A stretch of DNA of 64,000 nucleotides, taken from contig CM054155.1 of the NCBI GenBank assembly GCA_028751875.1, positions 15,682,825 through 15,746,824 of the forward strand, read 5' to 3'. How positions within the stretch are numbered: the first letter of the stretch is position 1; every line of letters starts with the position of its first letter. The notes under the pieces were generated by a model. It was not told the origin of the DNA, did not search any database, and saw only the letters and a list, made by a program, of their open reading frames with translations. The translations under genes were made by a program, and so were the position numbers. This document shows positions 57,401 through 59,764 of this stretch, in pieces. The stretch comes from Rapana venosa. Taxonomy: Eukaryota; Mollusca; Gastropoda; Neogastropoda; Muricidae.

Positions 57401-57883
57401 GGTAAGCCCCAACCTCCTTTTGTGTGTCAAGTCCCAATGGGAATATACATAACCAAAGATTCTTACTATTCTGTAGTTTATGTAAATAAACTGATTTACC
57501 TAAATGGATTATCTGATCTATGACAACAATCTATGAAGAACTTTATAAAAAGGGGATACGGAAGAGGTTTATCGTCATGCTTGTGTACGTTCTGTAAAAT
57601 TAGCATTGTGATGAAAAAAATCTACTGAAGTCTGCACAGATGTTTTGTGTAATGGAATTACAGTGACCGTTAGTTTGCAATCAAAATATAGGTGAGGGAT
57701 AAGAAAAATCAAGTGCATAAAAGACATTGCTCGTTTGCAATCGAGGGCTAGTATTTTGCTTTTAGCAGCCACTGGAAAAAGACCGGCAAACATCAATGTT
57801 GCTCAACTGACCCCAATTTTTACTTACCCGTTCCTTGATGACTGGCTTCTTCCAGGCTGATCATCTTCACTTTCACTTGCCAT
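17627..57883 (-). CDS. RB1: Retinoblastoma-family pocket protein (RB1 orthologue), complete gene of 27 coding exons
   Basis: The product is a nuclear pocket protein that binds E2F/DP and represses S-phase genes until CDKs phosphorylate it. Twenty-seven minus-strand exons join with GT-AG junctions and consistent phase into 883 codons plus stop (human RB1: 27 exons, 928 aa). Order: N-terminal cyclin-like domain (about 30-340), pocket A (about 370-560), spacer (about 563-640), pocket B (about 640-770), C-terminal domain (771-883). RB1 rather than p107/p130 is indicated by MFLSPV in the spacer, the short spacer and CSVYGVCKV/FYNQIF in pocket B. LxCxE-cleft residues are kept (C698, Y701, K705, Y748, N749; human 706, 709, 713, 756, 757). 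CDK-type sites are kept at T369, S607, S775, S801, S806 and T818. Length, phases and homology are read from sequence; function is inferred from the family. Confidence 0.93.
17850..18065 (+). repeat. SINE family A body fragment
   Basis: Matches the SINE-A body: 'tccttcagatgagactataa', 'gcagaccatcttgcgcacat', 'gtaggccattgtgtgccggt', ending in 'attccattatcctcgatata'. The tRNA-like head is missing. It lies in RB1 intron 26. Confidence 0.8.
18641..19078. repeat. Minisatellite, about 49-bp unit, 8-9 copies
   Basis: Tandem units of the form 'cataaaccctaaccatacaa' plus 'caaacgccattctgtcaaca' plus 'caccgacaa', in RB1 intron 26. One copy is shortened. The CCCTAACC core is only part of each unit, so it is not interstitial telomere repeat. 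Confidence 0.9.
19503..19690. repeat. Short tandem array, about 17-bp unit
   Basis: Repeats of atcacatacaacacact with c/a variants. It begins 35 bases beyond the exon 26 donor in RB1 intron 26. Long open frames across it (HYHIQHT repeats) are repeat artefacts. Confidence 0.9.
19726..19859 (-). CDS. RB1: RB1 exon 26, C-terminal domain with RxL motif
   Basis: 134 nt, residues 833-876. Acceptor ttccacag, donor GATCA|gtaagt. It corresponds to the human segment from FQKINQMV to KKLRFDIEG. KVRRLIQFDQ (863-872) provides an RxL cyclin-docking motif where human has KKLRF. Confidence 0.88.
20595..21010 (+). repeat. tRNA-derived SINE family A, near full length
   Basis: The head 'ggtggcaggatggttaagac' ... 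'gggttcgattcccagcc' carries a pol III B-box-like GGTTCGATTCC. The body follows ('tccttcggatgagactataa' to 'tgccggtgggaacagatg') and the tail ends 'attcagcgctccataaattc' with an ATT repeat. It lies in RB1 intron 25 in antisense. Confidence 0.85.
21076..21199 (-). CDS. RB1: RB1 exon 25, C-terminal domain with CDK sites
   Basis: 124 nt, residues 791-832. FLISPLKESPFKAPRSP matches human IYISPLKSPYK (S807/S811), and LTPKSR matches MTPRSR (T826). Acceptor tgttgcag, donor GGG|gtaggt. Phosphorylation of these sites is known to break E2F binding in human RB1. Confidence 0.92.
21790..22092. repeat. Minisatellite, 28-bp unit, about 11 copies
   Basis: Tandem ggatccatgtattttgcctc plus gtcaagac with t/g variation; one shortened unit near 21890. 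In RB1 intron 24. The open frame across it is a repeat artefact. Confidence 0.92.
22238..22299 (-). CDS. RB1: RB1 exon 24, start of C-terminal domain
   Basis: 62 nt, residues 771-790. APTLSPVPQPVSPQPSSPAF contains three SP sites; the first aligns with human S780 (PPTLSPIPHIP). Acceptor tttttgcag, donor TTCAA|gtaaga. Confidence 0.92.
22300..23094. other. RB1 intron 23, part without recognised features
   Basis: No exon or known repeat was recognised here; short open frames have no similarity I can name. Confidence 0.4.
23095..23635 (+). repeat. Family B repeat, copy 2, split by a nested SINE A body
   Basis: Family B sequence runs from about 23095 to 'accaaggcagaaaaa' near 23265, is interrupted by an inverted SINE A body (about 23268-23480) and resumes with 'gaaatagacaagaaggaagt' to about 23630. 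The break falls inside the 'ggcagaaaatagacaag' of uninterrupted copies. Confidence 0.82.
23268..23480 (-). repeat. SINE family A body, nested in family B repeat
   Basis: Inverted body fragment from 'ttatatcgaggataatggaa' to 'catgcgttcgaacacggggc'. A short GAAA-like duplication flanks it. Confidence 0.8.
23708..23790. repeat. GGGT and GT/GC microsatellite
   Basis: (gtgg) repeats followed by gtgtgt and gcgcgc runs, 40-120 bases from the exon 23 donor in RB1 intron 23. Confidence 0.9.
23828..23950 (-). CDS. RB1: RB1 exon 23, pocket B end with Y748/N749
   Basis: 123 nt, residues 730-770. VFRNVYMGEERYDSIINFYN aligns with human [20 protein letters not shown]; Y748-N749 match Y756-N757, which contact LxCxE peptides. 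Acceptor gactgtggcag, donor GGCG|gtaagg. Confidence 0.95.
23960..26533. repeat. Large minisatellite, 44-bp unit, about 58 copies
   Basis: Units read 'ccatacacctcagattacac' 'ccatggccagatctatggta' 'gata' with sub-variants (tgaac/tgacc, cacat, gacacc) arranged in blocks, suggesting higher-order amplification. A few units are truncated near 25350 and 25800. It begins 9-12 bases from the exon 23 acceptor and fills most of RB1 intron 22. Each unit carries AGATCT. Confidence 0.97.
26535..27310. other. RB1 intron 22, unannotated part
   Basis: No exon or repeat recognised. Open frames on the + strand are hydrophobic low-complexity translations of T-rich DNA. Confidence 0.4.
27318..27705. repeat. Family F fragment followed by inverted SINE A head
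   Basis: The first part matches the short family F ('gagctctgaggttcaccaat'). The second, 'cgtcaaactgggaaggtaag' to 'aaactgtcctgccacgttcc', is the reverse complement of the SINE A tRNA-like head. Confidence 0.65.
27931..28035 (-). CDS. RB1: RB1 exon 22, pocket B with C698/Y701/K705
   Basis: 105 nt, residues 695-729. ILMCSVYGVCKVMEKDLRFK aligns with human [20 protein letters not shown]; Cys, Tyr and Lys of the LxCxE cleft are conserved. Acceptor gatctcag-type (ttcag|ATC), donor GAT|gtgtgt. Phase 0 at both ends. Confidence 0.95.
28040..29080. other. RB1 intron 21
   Basis: AT-rich sequence without a recognised exon or full repeat copy. A C tract lies at about 28117-28127. Confidence 0.4.
29085..29162 (-). 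CDS. RB1: RB1 exon 21, pocket B
   Basis: 78 nt, residues 669-694. LHKIWTCFENCISCKPDILK then NRHLDQ aligns with the pocket-family signature IWT.F......RHLDQ. Acceptor cttctgcag, donor CAG|gtaagg. Confidence 0.96.
29390..29635 (-). repeat. SINE family A, inverted, diverged
   Basis: Contains diverged body ('gtcatccgttcctactggca', 'gcacatggggcctcggttta') and the inverse of the tRNA-like head ('gaatcaaacccagaccctca'). In RB1 intron 20. Confidence 0.7.
29799..30010 (+). repeat. Dispersed repeat family E, copy 2
   Basis: Close match of the segment at 908-1135, same orientation, from 'tgtttgtccgtcgtgttcga' to 'gcagcacataaggactgtgc'. Confidence 0.82.
30122..30480 (+). repeat. tRNA-derived SINE family D, copy 1
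   Basis: The head 'actatagcagagtggtaaag' and the B-box-like ggattcgaaactc resemble a tRNA. The body 'tggtgaattaagggtgggga' to 'catacccagcatacatccct' is matched at 46622-46950. Confidence 0.78.
30659..30723 (-). CDS. RB1: RB1 exon 20, start of pocket B
   Basis: 65 nt, residues 647-668. VCRLAYHRLQKLCTLLQ aligns with human VYRLAYLRLNTLCERLL. Acceptor ttttttcag, donor TTG|gtaagt. Confidence 0.94.
30762..31375. repeat. Minisatellite, about 57-60-bp unit, 10-11 copies
   Basis: Units of 'gagggcatattggatagaat' 'gcgtaaggcctggtcttctc' 'ctgcacttgtgactctgca', some with a duplicated 'ctggtcttctcctg'. It occupies RB1 intron 19 about 40 bases before the exon 20 acceptor. Both strands stay open for 166-202 codons across it; the frame rotates through the units, so this is not read as coding. 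Confidence 0.95.
31555..31765 (-). repeat. SINE family C, inverted fragment
   Basis: Matches family C at 8570-8750 ('tgtctcatccgaaagactag', 'gggggaaaagtttcaggc', 'gtgttacctctataccatgg'). Confidence 0.75.
31910..32178 (-). repeat. Tandem copies of the exon 19 end plus splice donor
   Basis: On the minus strand, exon 19 ends TTTTTCAACAAAG|gtatta. The intron then repeats tttttcaacaaaggtatctg at about 32109 and 32059 and in further diverged copies near 31990 and 31925. Spacing is 70 then 50 bases. See findings. Confidence 0.85.
32179..32306 (-). CDS. RB1: RB1 exon 19, spacer to pocket B
   Basis: 128 nt, residues 604-646. It begins MFLSPVPP, matching human MYLSPVRSP: S607-P is equivalent to S608-P, while the second site (S612) is not present. 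It ends SQSLTSFFNK, matching STSLSLFYKK. Acceptor ggatgttag, donor AAAG|gtatta, a rather weak donor. Confidence 0.93.
32440..32655 (+). repeat. Family B repeat, copy 3 (partial)
   Basis: Matches the right two thirds of the family, from 'ggcaggagaatggacaaaag' to 'gggacccctggtatcccaat'. Confidence 0.78.
32658..32790. repeat. CA-rich microsatellite
   Basis: Imperfect (CA)n with a C tract at about 32727-32737, ending about 15 bases from the exon 18 donor. Confidence 0.95.
32805..32929 (-). CDS. RB1: RB1 exon 18, pocket A end and spacer
   Basis: 125 nt, residues 563-603. DSALFEVIRVCDRGQSTPPR aligns with human DSPLFDLIKQSKDREGPTD. Acceptor gttcggcag, donor CAGAT|gtgagt. A STPPRNSP stretch offers further proline-directed sites. 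Confidence 0.93.
33347..33397 (-). CDS. RB1: RB1 exon 17, pocket A
   Basis: 51 nt, residues 546-562, the smallest internal exon. HLRNIEYRILESIAWKE aligns with human HLERCEHRIMESLAWLS. Acceptor tttttcagcatttgcgg region gives cag|CAT, donor GAG|gtaagg; phase 0 at both ends. Confidence 0.93.
33640..33790 (-). repeat. Family F repeat, inverted, with poly-G tract
   Basis: Matches the reverse complement of family F ('cgcaaaaaatctcac', 'gaagtcagaatgaagctacc') interrupted by a G tract of about 24 bases at 33690-33714. Confidence 0.65.
34152..34303 (-). CDS. RB1: RB1 exon 16, pocket A
   Basis: 152 nt, residues 495-545. FAFPWILDTLHIQAYDFSKV aligns with human [20 protein letters not shown], then LESFIRAEPKLPGDVIK with IESFIKAEGNLTREMIK. 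Acceptor ttggcag, donor AAG|gtaggc. Confidence 0.96.
34440..34740 (-). repeat. SINE family A, inverted, tail to body
   Basis: Starts with the inverse (AAT)n tail and 'atttatgcagcgctgaatct', continues 'aagcaacaaatcaaagcgct' and the body to 'gtctcatccgaaggactt'. The tRNA-like head is missing. Confidence 0.85.
34742..34865 (-). repeat. Family G repeat, inverted, no piggyBac insertion
   Basis: Reverse complement reads 'gcgcacaaatcgaacatcac', 'gctaaatttagcacgcccct' and 'aattcctgctataattac', homologous to both the interrupted copy (14485-16115) and the copy at 49795-49975. Confidence 0.7.
34870..35240 (+). repeat. Family B repeat, copy 4
   Basis: Near full-length: 'agcaactattgttgtctgtc' to 'cagaccctcagcatcaccaa'. 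In RB1 intron 15, same orientation as all others. Confidence 0.85.
35445..35877. repeat. Array of acacattagcacaaac units and CA/CT microsatellite
   Basis: Tandem 16-22-bp units of cacacattagcacaaacaca that grade into (CA)n and then (CT)n. The CT run is directly continuous with the exon 15 donor (gtaagagagaga on the minus strand). Confidence 0.95.
35878..35986 (-). CDS. RB1: RB1 exon 15, pocket A
   Basis: 109 nt in the model used here, residues 459-494. DTLLNKDDFHTSLIACCLEV aligns with human KLLNDNIFHMSLLACALEV. Two acceptors lie 5 bases apart (ttacag then ggacag); with the exon 14 donor gtgagt only the second (35986) keeps frame. The alternative pairs donor gtgtga with the first acceptor (35991) and gives RQQ in place of SQ. 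Donor ACCA|gtaaga. Confidence 0.88.
36001..36045. repeat. CA microsatellite at exon 15 acceptor
   Basis: On the minus strand this GT-rich run is directly upstream of the acceptor, so exon 15 is flanked by microsatellites on both sides and lacks a normal pyrimidine tract. Confidence 0.9.
36190..37020 (-). repeat. SINE family A fragments, inverted
   Basis: A tail fragment at about 36190-36255 ('gaattcatgtagccctgaat') and a body copy at about 36795-37015 ('gaggataatggaataagcac' to 'gtctcatctgaaagact'). Nothing was recognised between them. Confidence 0.7.
37185..37649 (-). repeat. Tandem copies of the exon 14 end plus splice donor
   Basis: Exon 14 ends on the minus strand GTTGAATAGT|gtgagtggtccgtt. 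Copies 'gtggaatagtgtaagtggtc' (boundary 37578) and 'gtacaatagtgtaagtggtc' (boundary 37518) follow at 72 and 60 bases, each with gtaagt. More diverged copies are seen near 37240 and 37190. About 37330-37480 looks like an inserted unrelated segment. Confidence 0.85.
37650..37820 (-). CDS. RB1: RB1 exon 14, pocket A
   Basis: 171 nt, residues 402-458. ICNNNPGRAIAERVKRTQEL aligns with human [20 protein letters not shown] and RFTLGVKMYYRMLELLLNS with RYKLGVRLYYRVMESMLKS. Acceptor ctgttttag, donor AGT|gtgagt. Both edges are tandemly duplicated in the flanking introns. Confidence 0.94.
37821..38245 (-). repeat. Tandem copies of the exon 14 acceptor and first exon bases, with nested SINE
   Basis: The minus-strand unit of about 47 bases contains 'acctgttctgttttag' followed by ATCTGTAACAA. 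Copies have boundaries at 37820 (real), 37867, 38162 and 38209. A SINE A body and tail (about 37875-38117, inverted) splits the array. Confidence 0.86.
37875..38117 (-). repeat. SINE family A, inverted, nested in the acceptor array
   Basis: Starts with the (AAT)n tail and 'ggaatttatatagcgctaaa', ends 'tagtctcatccaaagga'. The array resumes immediately after it. Confidence 0.85.
38545..38640 (+). repeat. Family F short repeat
   Basis: Matches 'tagagctcagaggttcacca' ... 'ccattaaggtagctgcattc'. Related copies lie at 43470-43550, 44540-44660, 46125-46220, 51848-51960 and 52497-52612. Confidence 0.75.
38806..39183 (-). repeat. 54-bp minisatellite: exon 13 end plus donor, seven in-frame copies
   Basis: Exon 13 ends GACTACTTCCAG|gtcagtgtgtttgtga on the minus strand. 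The intron repeats this 54-base unit seven more times, each with an intact gtcagt donor. The unit translates to 18 residues (DYFQVSVFVNFDVIGWLV) without a stop, in the exon's frame. Distances from the real donor are exact multiples of 54. Confidence 0.96.
39184..39271 (-). CDS. RB1: RB1 exon 13, start of pocket A
   Basis: 88 nt, residues 372-401. RATLNSIQQLKSTLAMAADE then PSKTLQDYFQ aligns with human [20 protein letters not shown] and PSENLISYFN. Acceptor gtttcag, donor CAG|gtcagt, phase 0. Confidence 0.95.
39365..39690 (+). repeat. Family B repeat, copy 5
   Basis: 'agcttcttctttgtcaaacg' to 'ggcccccggcatccccacgg'; near full length. Confidence 0.85.
39700..40820. other. RB1 intron 12, unannotated part
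   Basis: No exon recognised. Contains CA-rich stretches at about 40300-40380 and a (TATG)n-like stretch at about 40630-40690. Confidence 0.4.
40826..40930. repeat. CA microsatellite at exon 12 donor
   Basis: Imperfect (CA)n with GA interruptions ending at the exon 12 donor (cttacctg on the + strand). Confidence 0.95.
40935..41021 (-). CDS. RB1: RB1 exon 12, linker with CDK site T369
   Basis: 87 nt, residues 343-371. A Ser/Asn-rich start is followed by MQPPMTPVR, matching human VIPPHTPVR, where T373 phosphorylation docks the N-domain on the pocket. Acceptor cccctctag, donor GTCAG|gtaag. Confidence 0.93.
41150..41360 (-). repeat. SINE family A body, inverted
   Basis: 'tgataatggaataggctctc' to 'tatagtctcatccaaaggac', flanked on the left by a GT microsatellite. 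Confidence 0.78.
41462..41645. repeat. GT/GC microsatellite
   Basis: Imperfect gtgtgt, gcgcac and gagtga runs in RB1 intron 11. Confidence 0.9.
41815..42065 (+). repeat. SINE family A, forward, 3' truncated
   Basis: tRNA-like head 'gaagatggcaggacagttaa' ... 'gggtttgattcccagcc', body to 'ggccatttcatgctggtagg'. It stops directly before a LINE 3' fragment. Confidence 0.82.
42125..42440 (+). mobile_element. Non-LTR retrotransposon (LINE) 3' end, copy 1
   Basis: The open frame ending at 42407 reads TNRLRWFGHVQRKADHHIIK then GRPSKTWAACIADDL and ERWRRLINVKPPLEET. This is the typical C-terminal tail after the reverse transcriptase of RTE- or Jockey-like LINEs (RLRW.GH..R, RP..TW...I..DL, R..WR). 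Only the 3' end is present, as expected of 5'-truncated insertions. It finishes in an A/G-rich (gaa)n tail. Confidence 0.8.
42470..42579 (-). CDS. RB1: RB1 exon 11, end of N-terminal domain
   Basis: 110 nt, residues 307-342. EESYLKQHASEGDLNELLFL aligns with human [20 protein letters not shown]. Acceptor gtgtgaacag, donor CACAG|gtaggt. Confidence 0.9.
42604..43076. repeat. Minisatellite, 40-41-bp unit, about 11 copies
   Basis: Units of 'tttcaaagaagtttttcaaa' 'tcatgttcacagatgtttta' in RB1 intron 10, beginning 25 bases before the exon 11 acceptor. The + strand is open in all three frames (197-261 codons) because the unit lacks stops; the frame rotates, so coding is rejected. Confidence 0.95.
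43470..43555 (+). repeat. Family F short repeat
   Basis: 'ggtggcgagattttgactat' to 'aaggtagccgcatgccgact'. Confidence 0.7.
43636..44000 (+). repeat. tRNA-derived SINE family A, full-length reference copy
   Basis: Complete structure: tRNA-like head with 'aggatggttaagacgtttgc' and B-box-like GGGTTCGATTCCC (about 43640-43720), a ~170-bp body, then 'gcattgatttgttgctttac', 'ttcagcgctatataaattcc' and an (ATT)n tail. It is the template for recognising the other copies. It lies antisense in RB1 intron 10. Confidence 0.9.
44278..44349 (-). CDS. RB1: RB1 exon 10, N-terminal domain
   Basis: 72 nt, residues 283-306. TEDMCRRCLEPLFRELLNRD then GELD, corresponding to human VKNVYFKNFIPFMNSLG. Acceptor ttgtgtgcag, donor GAT|gtgagt, phase 0 both ends. 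Confidence 0.88.
44540..44985 (-). repeat. Family F fragment plus inverted SINE A
   Basis: Family F at 44540-44660, then an inverted SINE A body ('cctactcttctgaaaggtgg') and inverse tRNA-like head ('actgaacccagaagctcaca') to about 44965. Confidence 0.75.
45266..45348. repeat. (GA)n microsatellite
   Basis: About 80 bases of GA, ending 27 bases from the exon 9 donor in RB1 intron 9. Confidence 0.97.
45375..45469 (-). CDS. RB1: RB1 exon 9, N-terminal domain
   Basis: 95 nt, residues 251-282. DVIRIGCQQMLEFSGMSMLA then KLCEQFEANQEE; the KLCE region corresponds to human VLCKEHECNIDEV. Acceptor gcgcgcag, donor GAG|gtgagc. It joins exon 8 directly, so the Ser/Thr-Pro-rich linker found in human RB1 (TPRRGQNR region) is absent unless a small exon was missed. 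Confidence 0.82.
45500..46120. other. RB1 intron 8, unannotated part
   Basis: AT-rich sequence without a recognised exon or repeat. Confidence 0.4.
46125..46220 (+). repeat. Family F short repeat
   Basis: 'cagctctggggttcaccaag' to 'aaggtagctgcattccgact'. Confidence 0.72.
46622..46980 (+). repeat. tRNA-derived SINE family D, copy 2
   Basis: Head 'actatagccaagtggtttta' with B-box-like gggttcgaatctc; body as at 30122-30480. It runs into an inverted family F segment ('gtcggaatgcggctaccttc'). Confidence 0.8.
46985..47190 (-). repeat. SINE family A body, inverted
   Basis: 'ttatatcgaggataatggaa' to 'tttaaagtctcctccgaag'. Confidence 0.8.
47266..47376 (-). CDS. RB1: RB1 exon 8, N-terminal domain
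   Basis: 111 nt, residues 214-250. DLLHGFLALLCCLEYVMRST aligns with human [20 protein letters not shown] and PSFLLNSPY with PPMLLKEPY. Acceptor catttgcag, donor TATG|gtcagt. Confidence 0.94.
47530..47720 (+). repeat. Dispersed repeat family H, copy 1
   Basis: 'agaactcaaatgatttattc', 'aaaggccattggcccataat', 'ggggttgccgaactgcttag' and 'cttacaaaaatatgac' recur at 62340-62590. Its class is not recognised. Confidence 0.72.
47730..47822. repeat. (GA)n microsatellite
   Basis: Imperfect gagaga run in RB1 intron 7, next to family H. Confidence 0.95.
47830..48680. other. RB1 intron 7, unannotated part
   Basis: A-rich sequence without a recognised exon; hydrophobic open frames on the minus strand are translations of poly-T. 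Confidence 0.4.
48691..48776 (-). CDS. RB1: RB1 exon 7, N-terminal domain
   Basis: 86 nt, residues 185-213. ENIVPTLPETEGVAFRKKMC then WLLFVHAK; FRKKMCWLLFVHAK aligns with human LVLKVSWITFLLAKG. Acceptor ttttgtgcag, donor AAAAA|gtgagt. Confidence 0.92.
48960..49115. repeat. CA-rich microsatellite
   Basis: Imperfect (CA)n with CT interruptions in RB1 intron 6. Confidence 0.9.
49795..49975 (+). repeat. Family G repeat, uninterrupted copy
   Basis: 'cacacaaatccagtgtaact' to 'gaacggacagctgcgg'. At the position of the piggyBac insertion in the 14.5-kb copy it reads gctaTAATtagc with no insert, so it represents the pre-insertion form. Confidence 0.78.
50152..50205 (-). CDS. RB1: RB1 exon 6, N-terminal domain
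   Basis: 54 nt, residues 167-184. Reads (R)LCNGVFREEEKPDMEAN, a poorly conserved loop in the family. Acceptor ttttggacag, donor AATGA|gtgagt. Phase 2 at both ends, so skipping would keep frame. Confidence 0.85.
50206..50305 (-). repeat. 50-bp tandem duplication of the exon 6 acceptor
   Basis: The segment 'tttctttttcttttggacag' plus GTTGTGT occurs at the real acceptor (50205/50206) and exactly 50 bases upstream (50255/50256). The two copies are almost identical. Confidence 0.93.
50340..51235. other. RB1 intron 5, mostly unannotated
   Basis: A SINE A tail fragment is at about 50350-50415 (inverted, 'atttatatagcgctatatct'), and CA runs at about 50785-50825. No exon recognised. Confidence 0.5.
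51257..51388 (-). CDS. RB1: RB1 exon 5, N-terminal domain
   Basis: 132 nt, residues 123-166. VKQLLQKMRQVKDMILLSEA ... LERNFCVMCALSHTFD aligns with human [20 protein letters not shown] and LLKKYDVLFALFSKLE. Acceptor cattttcag, donor GATCG|gtgagg. Confidence 0.93.
51848..52135 (-). repeat. Family F fragment plus inverted SINE A body
   Basis: 'ctagagctcccaggttcacc' to 'ttctgactttggggatggtg', then 'ggcctactcttccaaaagac' to 'tatagtctcatccaaaggac'. Confidence 0.75.
52497..52612 (+). repeat. Family F short repeat
   Basis: 'agaactccgaggttcaccaa' to 'cacattctgacttcggggat'. Confidence 0.75.
52805..53090 (+). repeat. Family B repeat, copy 6
   Basis: 'gaacactcagacagtaaaaa' to 'ggcccctggcatctacacag', with a short internal deletion around 'gtgcatccgacttcagcg'. 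Confidence 0.82.
53137..53232 (-). CDS. RB1: RB1 exon 4, N-terminal domain
   Basis: 96 nt, residues 91-122. MPYGPDDPQLKHGYLAIPPV then TVTQLLQKSNT, matching the human segment before VHKFFNLL. Acceptor acctgcag, donor ACAAG|gtaagg. Confidence 0.88.
53550..53705 (+). mobile_element. LINE 3' end, copy 2 (shorter)
   Basis: Same family as 42125-42440, starting at the W-A-x-C-I-A-D-D-L region and ending in RRIINVKPPLGET-like codons and a (gaa)n tail. Small indels break the frame. Same orientation as copy 1. Confidence 0.78.
54336..54512. repeat. (GT)n / (GA)n microsatellite
   Basis: Long GT run (about 54405-54480) with a flanking GA run, 80 bases from the exon 3 donor in RB1 intron 3. Confidence 0.97.
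54593..54648 (-). CDS. RB1: RB1 exon 3, N-terminal domain
   Basis: 56 nt, residues 73-90. MTQIDMFVCALYMALIDA aligns with human LWGICIFIAAVDLD. Acceptor ccatttcag, donor GCCAG|gtatgt. Confidence 0.88.
54660..55690. other. RB1 intron 2
   Basis: AT-rich sequence with no recognised exon or repeat; a degenerate tract rich in tgtactg/tgcattg lies at about 54730-54930. Confidence 0.45.
55701..55860 (-). CDS. RB1: RB1 exon 2, N-terminal domain
   Basis: 160 nt, residues 19-72. A Gly/Ser-rich start is followed by LRAMAKSLSIPVDIVRKAEG then VLETILTELDQQEDIE, corresponding to human FTALCQKLKIPDHVRERAW. Acceptor gtacttcag, donor GAG|gtaagg. Confidence 0.9.
55890..57800. other. RB1 intron 1, SINE-poor
   Basis: Nearly 2 kb with no recognised SINE, minisatellite or exon, unlike the other long RB1 introns. 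Whether it holds regulatory sequence cannot be told from sequence alone. Confidence 0.4.
57828..57883 (-). CDS. RB1: RB1 exon 1, start codon
   Basis: 56 nt, residues 1-18: MASESEDDQPGRSQSSRN. The ATG at 57883-57881 has A at -3 and G at +4 and is the first Met after an in-frame TGA 14 codons upstream. Donor AACGG|gtaagta joins exon 2 in phase. The acidic, Ser-rich start does not resemble human MPPKTPRK, as expected of this variable region. Confidence 0.85.
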
Positions 57884-57959
57884 TTCAATAGTCCCACTTG
57901 TTGGAAATAATTTATTATCGTTTCAAAATTGACTTTTATAAAAGAAAAACTTGCATACT

Positions 57960-58100
57960 TTTCCCGACACGCACAAGCCACAGAAATCCCCGCGAAACCA
58001 CGCGTTGTGCCATAAGGGAGTGTTTTGATTGGTCTTTGTTAAAAGAAAACGTCATTATATGCAAATATCCTGGGCCAAAGGACTATATTTCCCGCCATTT
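57960..58100 (-). promoter_or_regulatory. RB1 promoter region with E2F, ATF-like, CCAAT and octamer motifs
   Basis: Upstream of the start codon: TTTCCCGCC at 58088-58096 (+), a perfect E2F consensus (TTTSSCGC); TGACGTTTTC on the minus strand at 58045-58054, an ATF/CRE-like site; CCAAT on the minus strand at 58028-58032; the octamer ATGCAAAT at 58059-58066; and an E2F-like TTTCGCGGGG on the minus strand at about 57987-57997. The human RB1 core promoter is known to use ATF and E2F sites. No TATA box was evident. The transcription start is unknown. Confidence 0.55.
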
Positions 58101-58329
58101 GTTATTTTTGGCAAAAAGATTGCTGCCATCATTTTTTGTCGTCTGCTAGGCCTATATATCCGAGTTAGAATGCATTATAATCACACTTCTGTACTTGTTT
58201 TTGAACATATGTGATATAATTCCCGACGTTTATTTGATAGAAGATTAAAACAAAAATTAATAAGCAGTAGACAGTATAGTGTGCTATTTCTAACTGGAGG
58301 GTATAAGTGCCAAAACATTGCCAAGAAAC

Positions 58330-58370
58330 CTGACAGGCTCGTCACACACACATACACACATACACACACA
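58330..58370. repeat. CA microsatellite
   Basis: Short imperfect (CA)n run upstream of the RB1 promoter. Confidence 0.8.
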
Positions 58371-58763
58371 CCAGACGTTACAATGACGACCCTAAATCGG
58401 AAATCTCCGCTGGGACGTAAATACAATCACAACAACAACATTGACGGATCATTATTCAATAATAGTTGGTTAAATTAATGGTACAGTCCCTTTATCAAAG
58501 GCATCCACTGGAACTATAACACAGTCAAACCAAATTGAGGGATCAAAATAGATTAATTAATGTGCACCCTGTTTCCCTCAGTTGCGTGTGTGTGGTGGTG
58601 GTGGTGGTGTTTTTGGTGTGGTTTGGTTTATACAAGTGGTTTAATCGGTCAACCCATTTTGACAATAAACTGAAAGAATAGTGAAGAAAAATGGTTTCAG
58701 TGATATTACAATATTACCCTTCATAGGCTTTGTAGTACGAGTTATGCAGTTTGGAAGGAGGTT

Positions 58764-58772
58764 AATATATAT

Positions 58773-58867
<95 letters not shown>
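58764..58867. repeat. (TA)n (GT)n compound microsatellite
   Basis: About 55 bases of TA followed by about 48 of GT. Confidence 0.97.
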
Positions 58868-58868
<1 letters not shown>

Positions 58869-58869
58869 T

Positions 58870-59760
58870 ACAATCAGTCTTTAAATTCAGTTTCTGTTTG
58901 ATACAATGCATTTGATGACCCATTAAAAAAAAACCATAACTGCTCTTTGTATTTCTTCCGATCAGCTACTGTGGCATTGAAGGTGAAATCTTATATAATT
59001 AATTGTGGTGGTGTGGTGGTGGTGGTATGGTTATGCTAAACTCACAGCAGAGATTTCCGATTTTAGGGAAGAAATGTGTGTGTGTGTGTGTGTGAATGTG
59101 TGTGTGCAACTCCATTCCTCCCCCACTTCACCCGTATCCATCCCCCATTGAGTATATTGGTGCTTAGCAGGACTAATGCTCCCCACGAATGAGAAAGATT
59201 ACAGCATCTCGTTGCGCTGGAGTTGCAGCCCCTAAATCAGAAATATCCGCTGAGCTTTTGATACAACCTCCATCAATCAATCAATCAGGACTAAAACAAA
59301 CAATTAAAACTGGCAGGCTGGTCGTGGCTTCACCAGCCATTGCATTTCCAGCAAGGGCGATAACCCTTCTGCAAGGACAAAGAGTTTTAGATATAGGCTC
59401 CAGCTAAGCCTGTTTCAACTCCGCTCTACAAGAGCCAGAGTTTGGTAGGCTCAGTCAAAACTTATTCAAGCGCTGGAAATTGCAAATGGACAGATATCAC
59501 TTTACAATATCTCGGTTGCACACTACCGCGTGGATGGATGTAATTTTGAGTTGTATTAGAATACCTTGATTGAGTAAGGATCCCGTGTCTCTTCACCGTT
59601 GACGGAAAGCAGACGACCGTGGGTAGTGGGGGAAGCTGGTTGCAAAATCTTCATTAGTGCCCCCACGGTCCATGGGACTAGGGGATGGATAGGTGAAGGT
59701 GGAGTCTCTTAACCCTAGGTGATGCCAGGATAATTCGAGATTCTTCAGTTTCGATGAACG
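58870..59760. other. Intergenic, no recognised gene
   Basis: Contains a GT run at 59077-59104. No exon or named repeat recognised. Confidence 0.4.
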
Positions 59761-59764
59761 CGCG

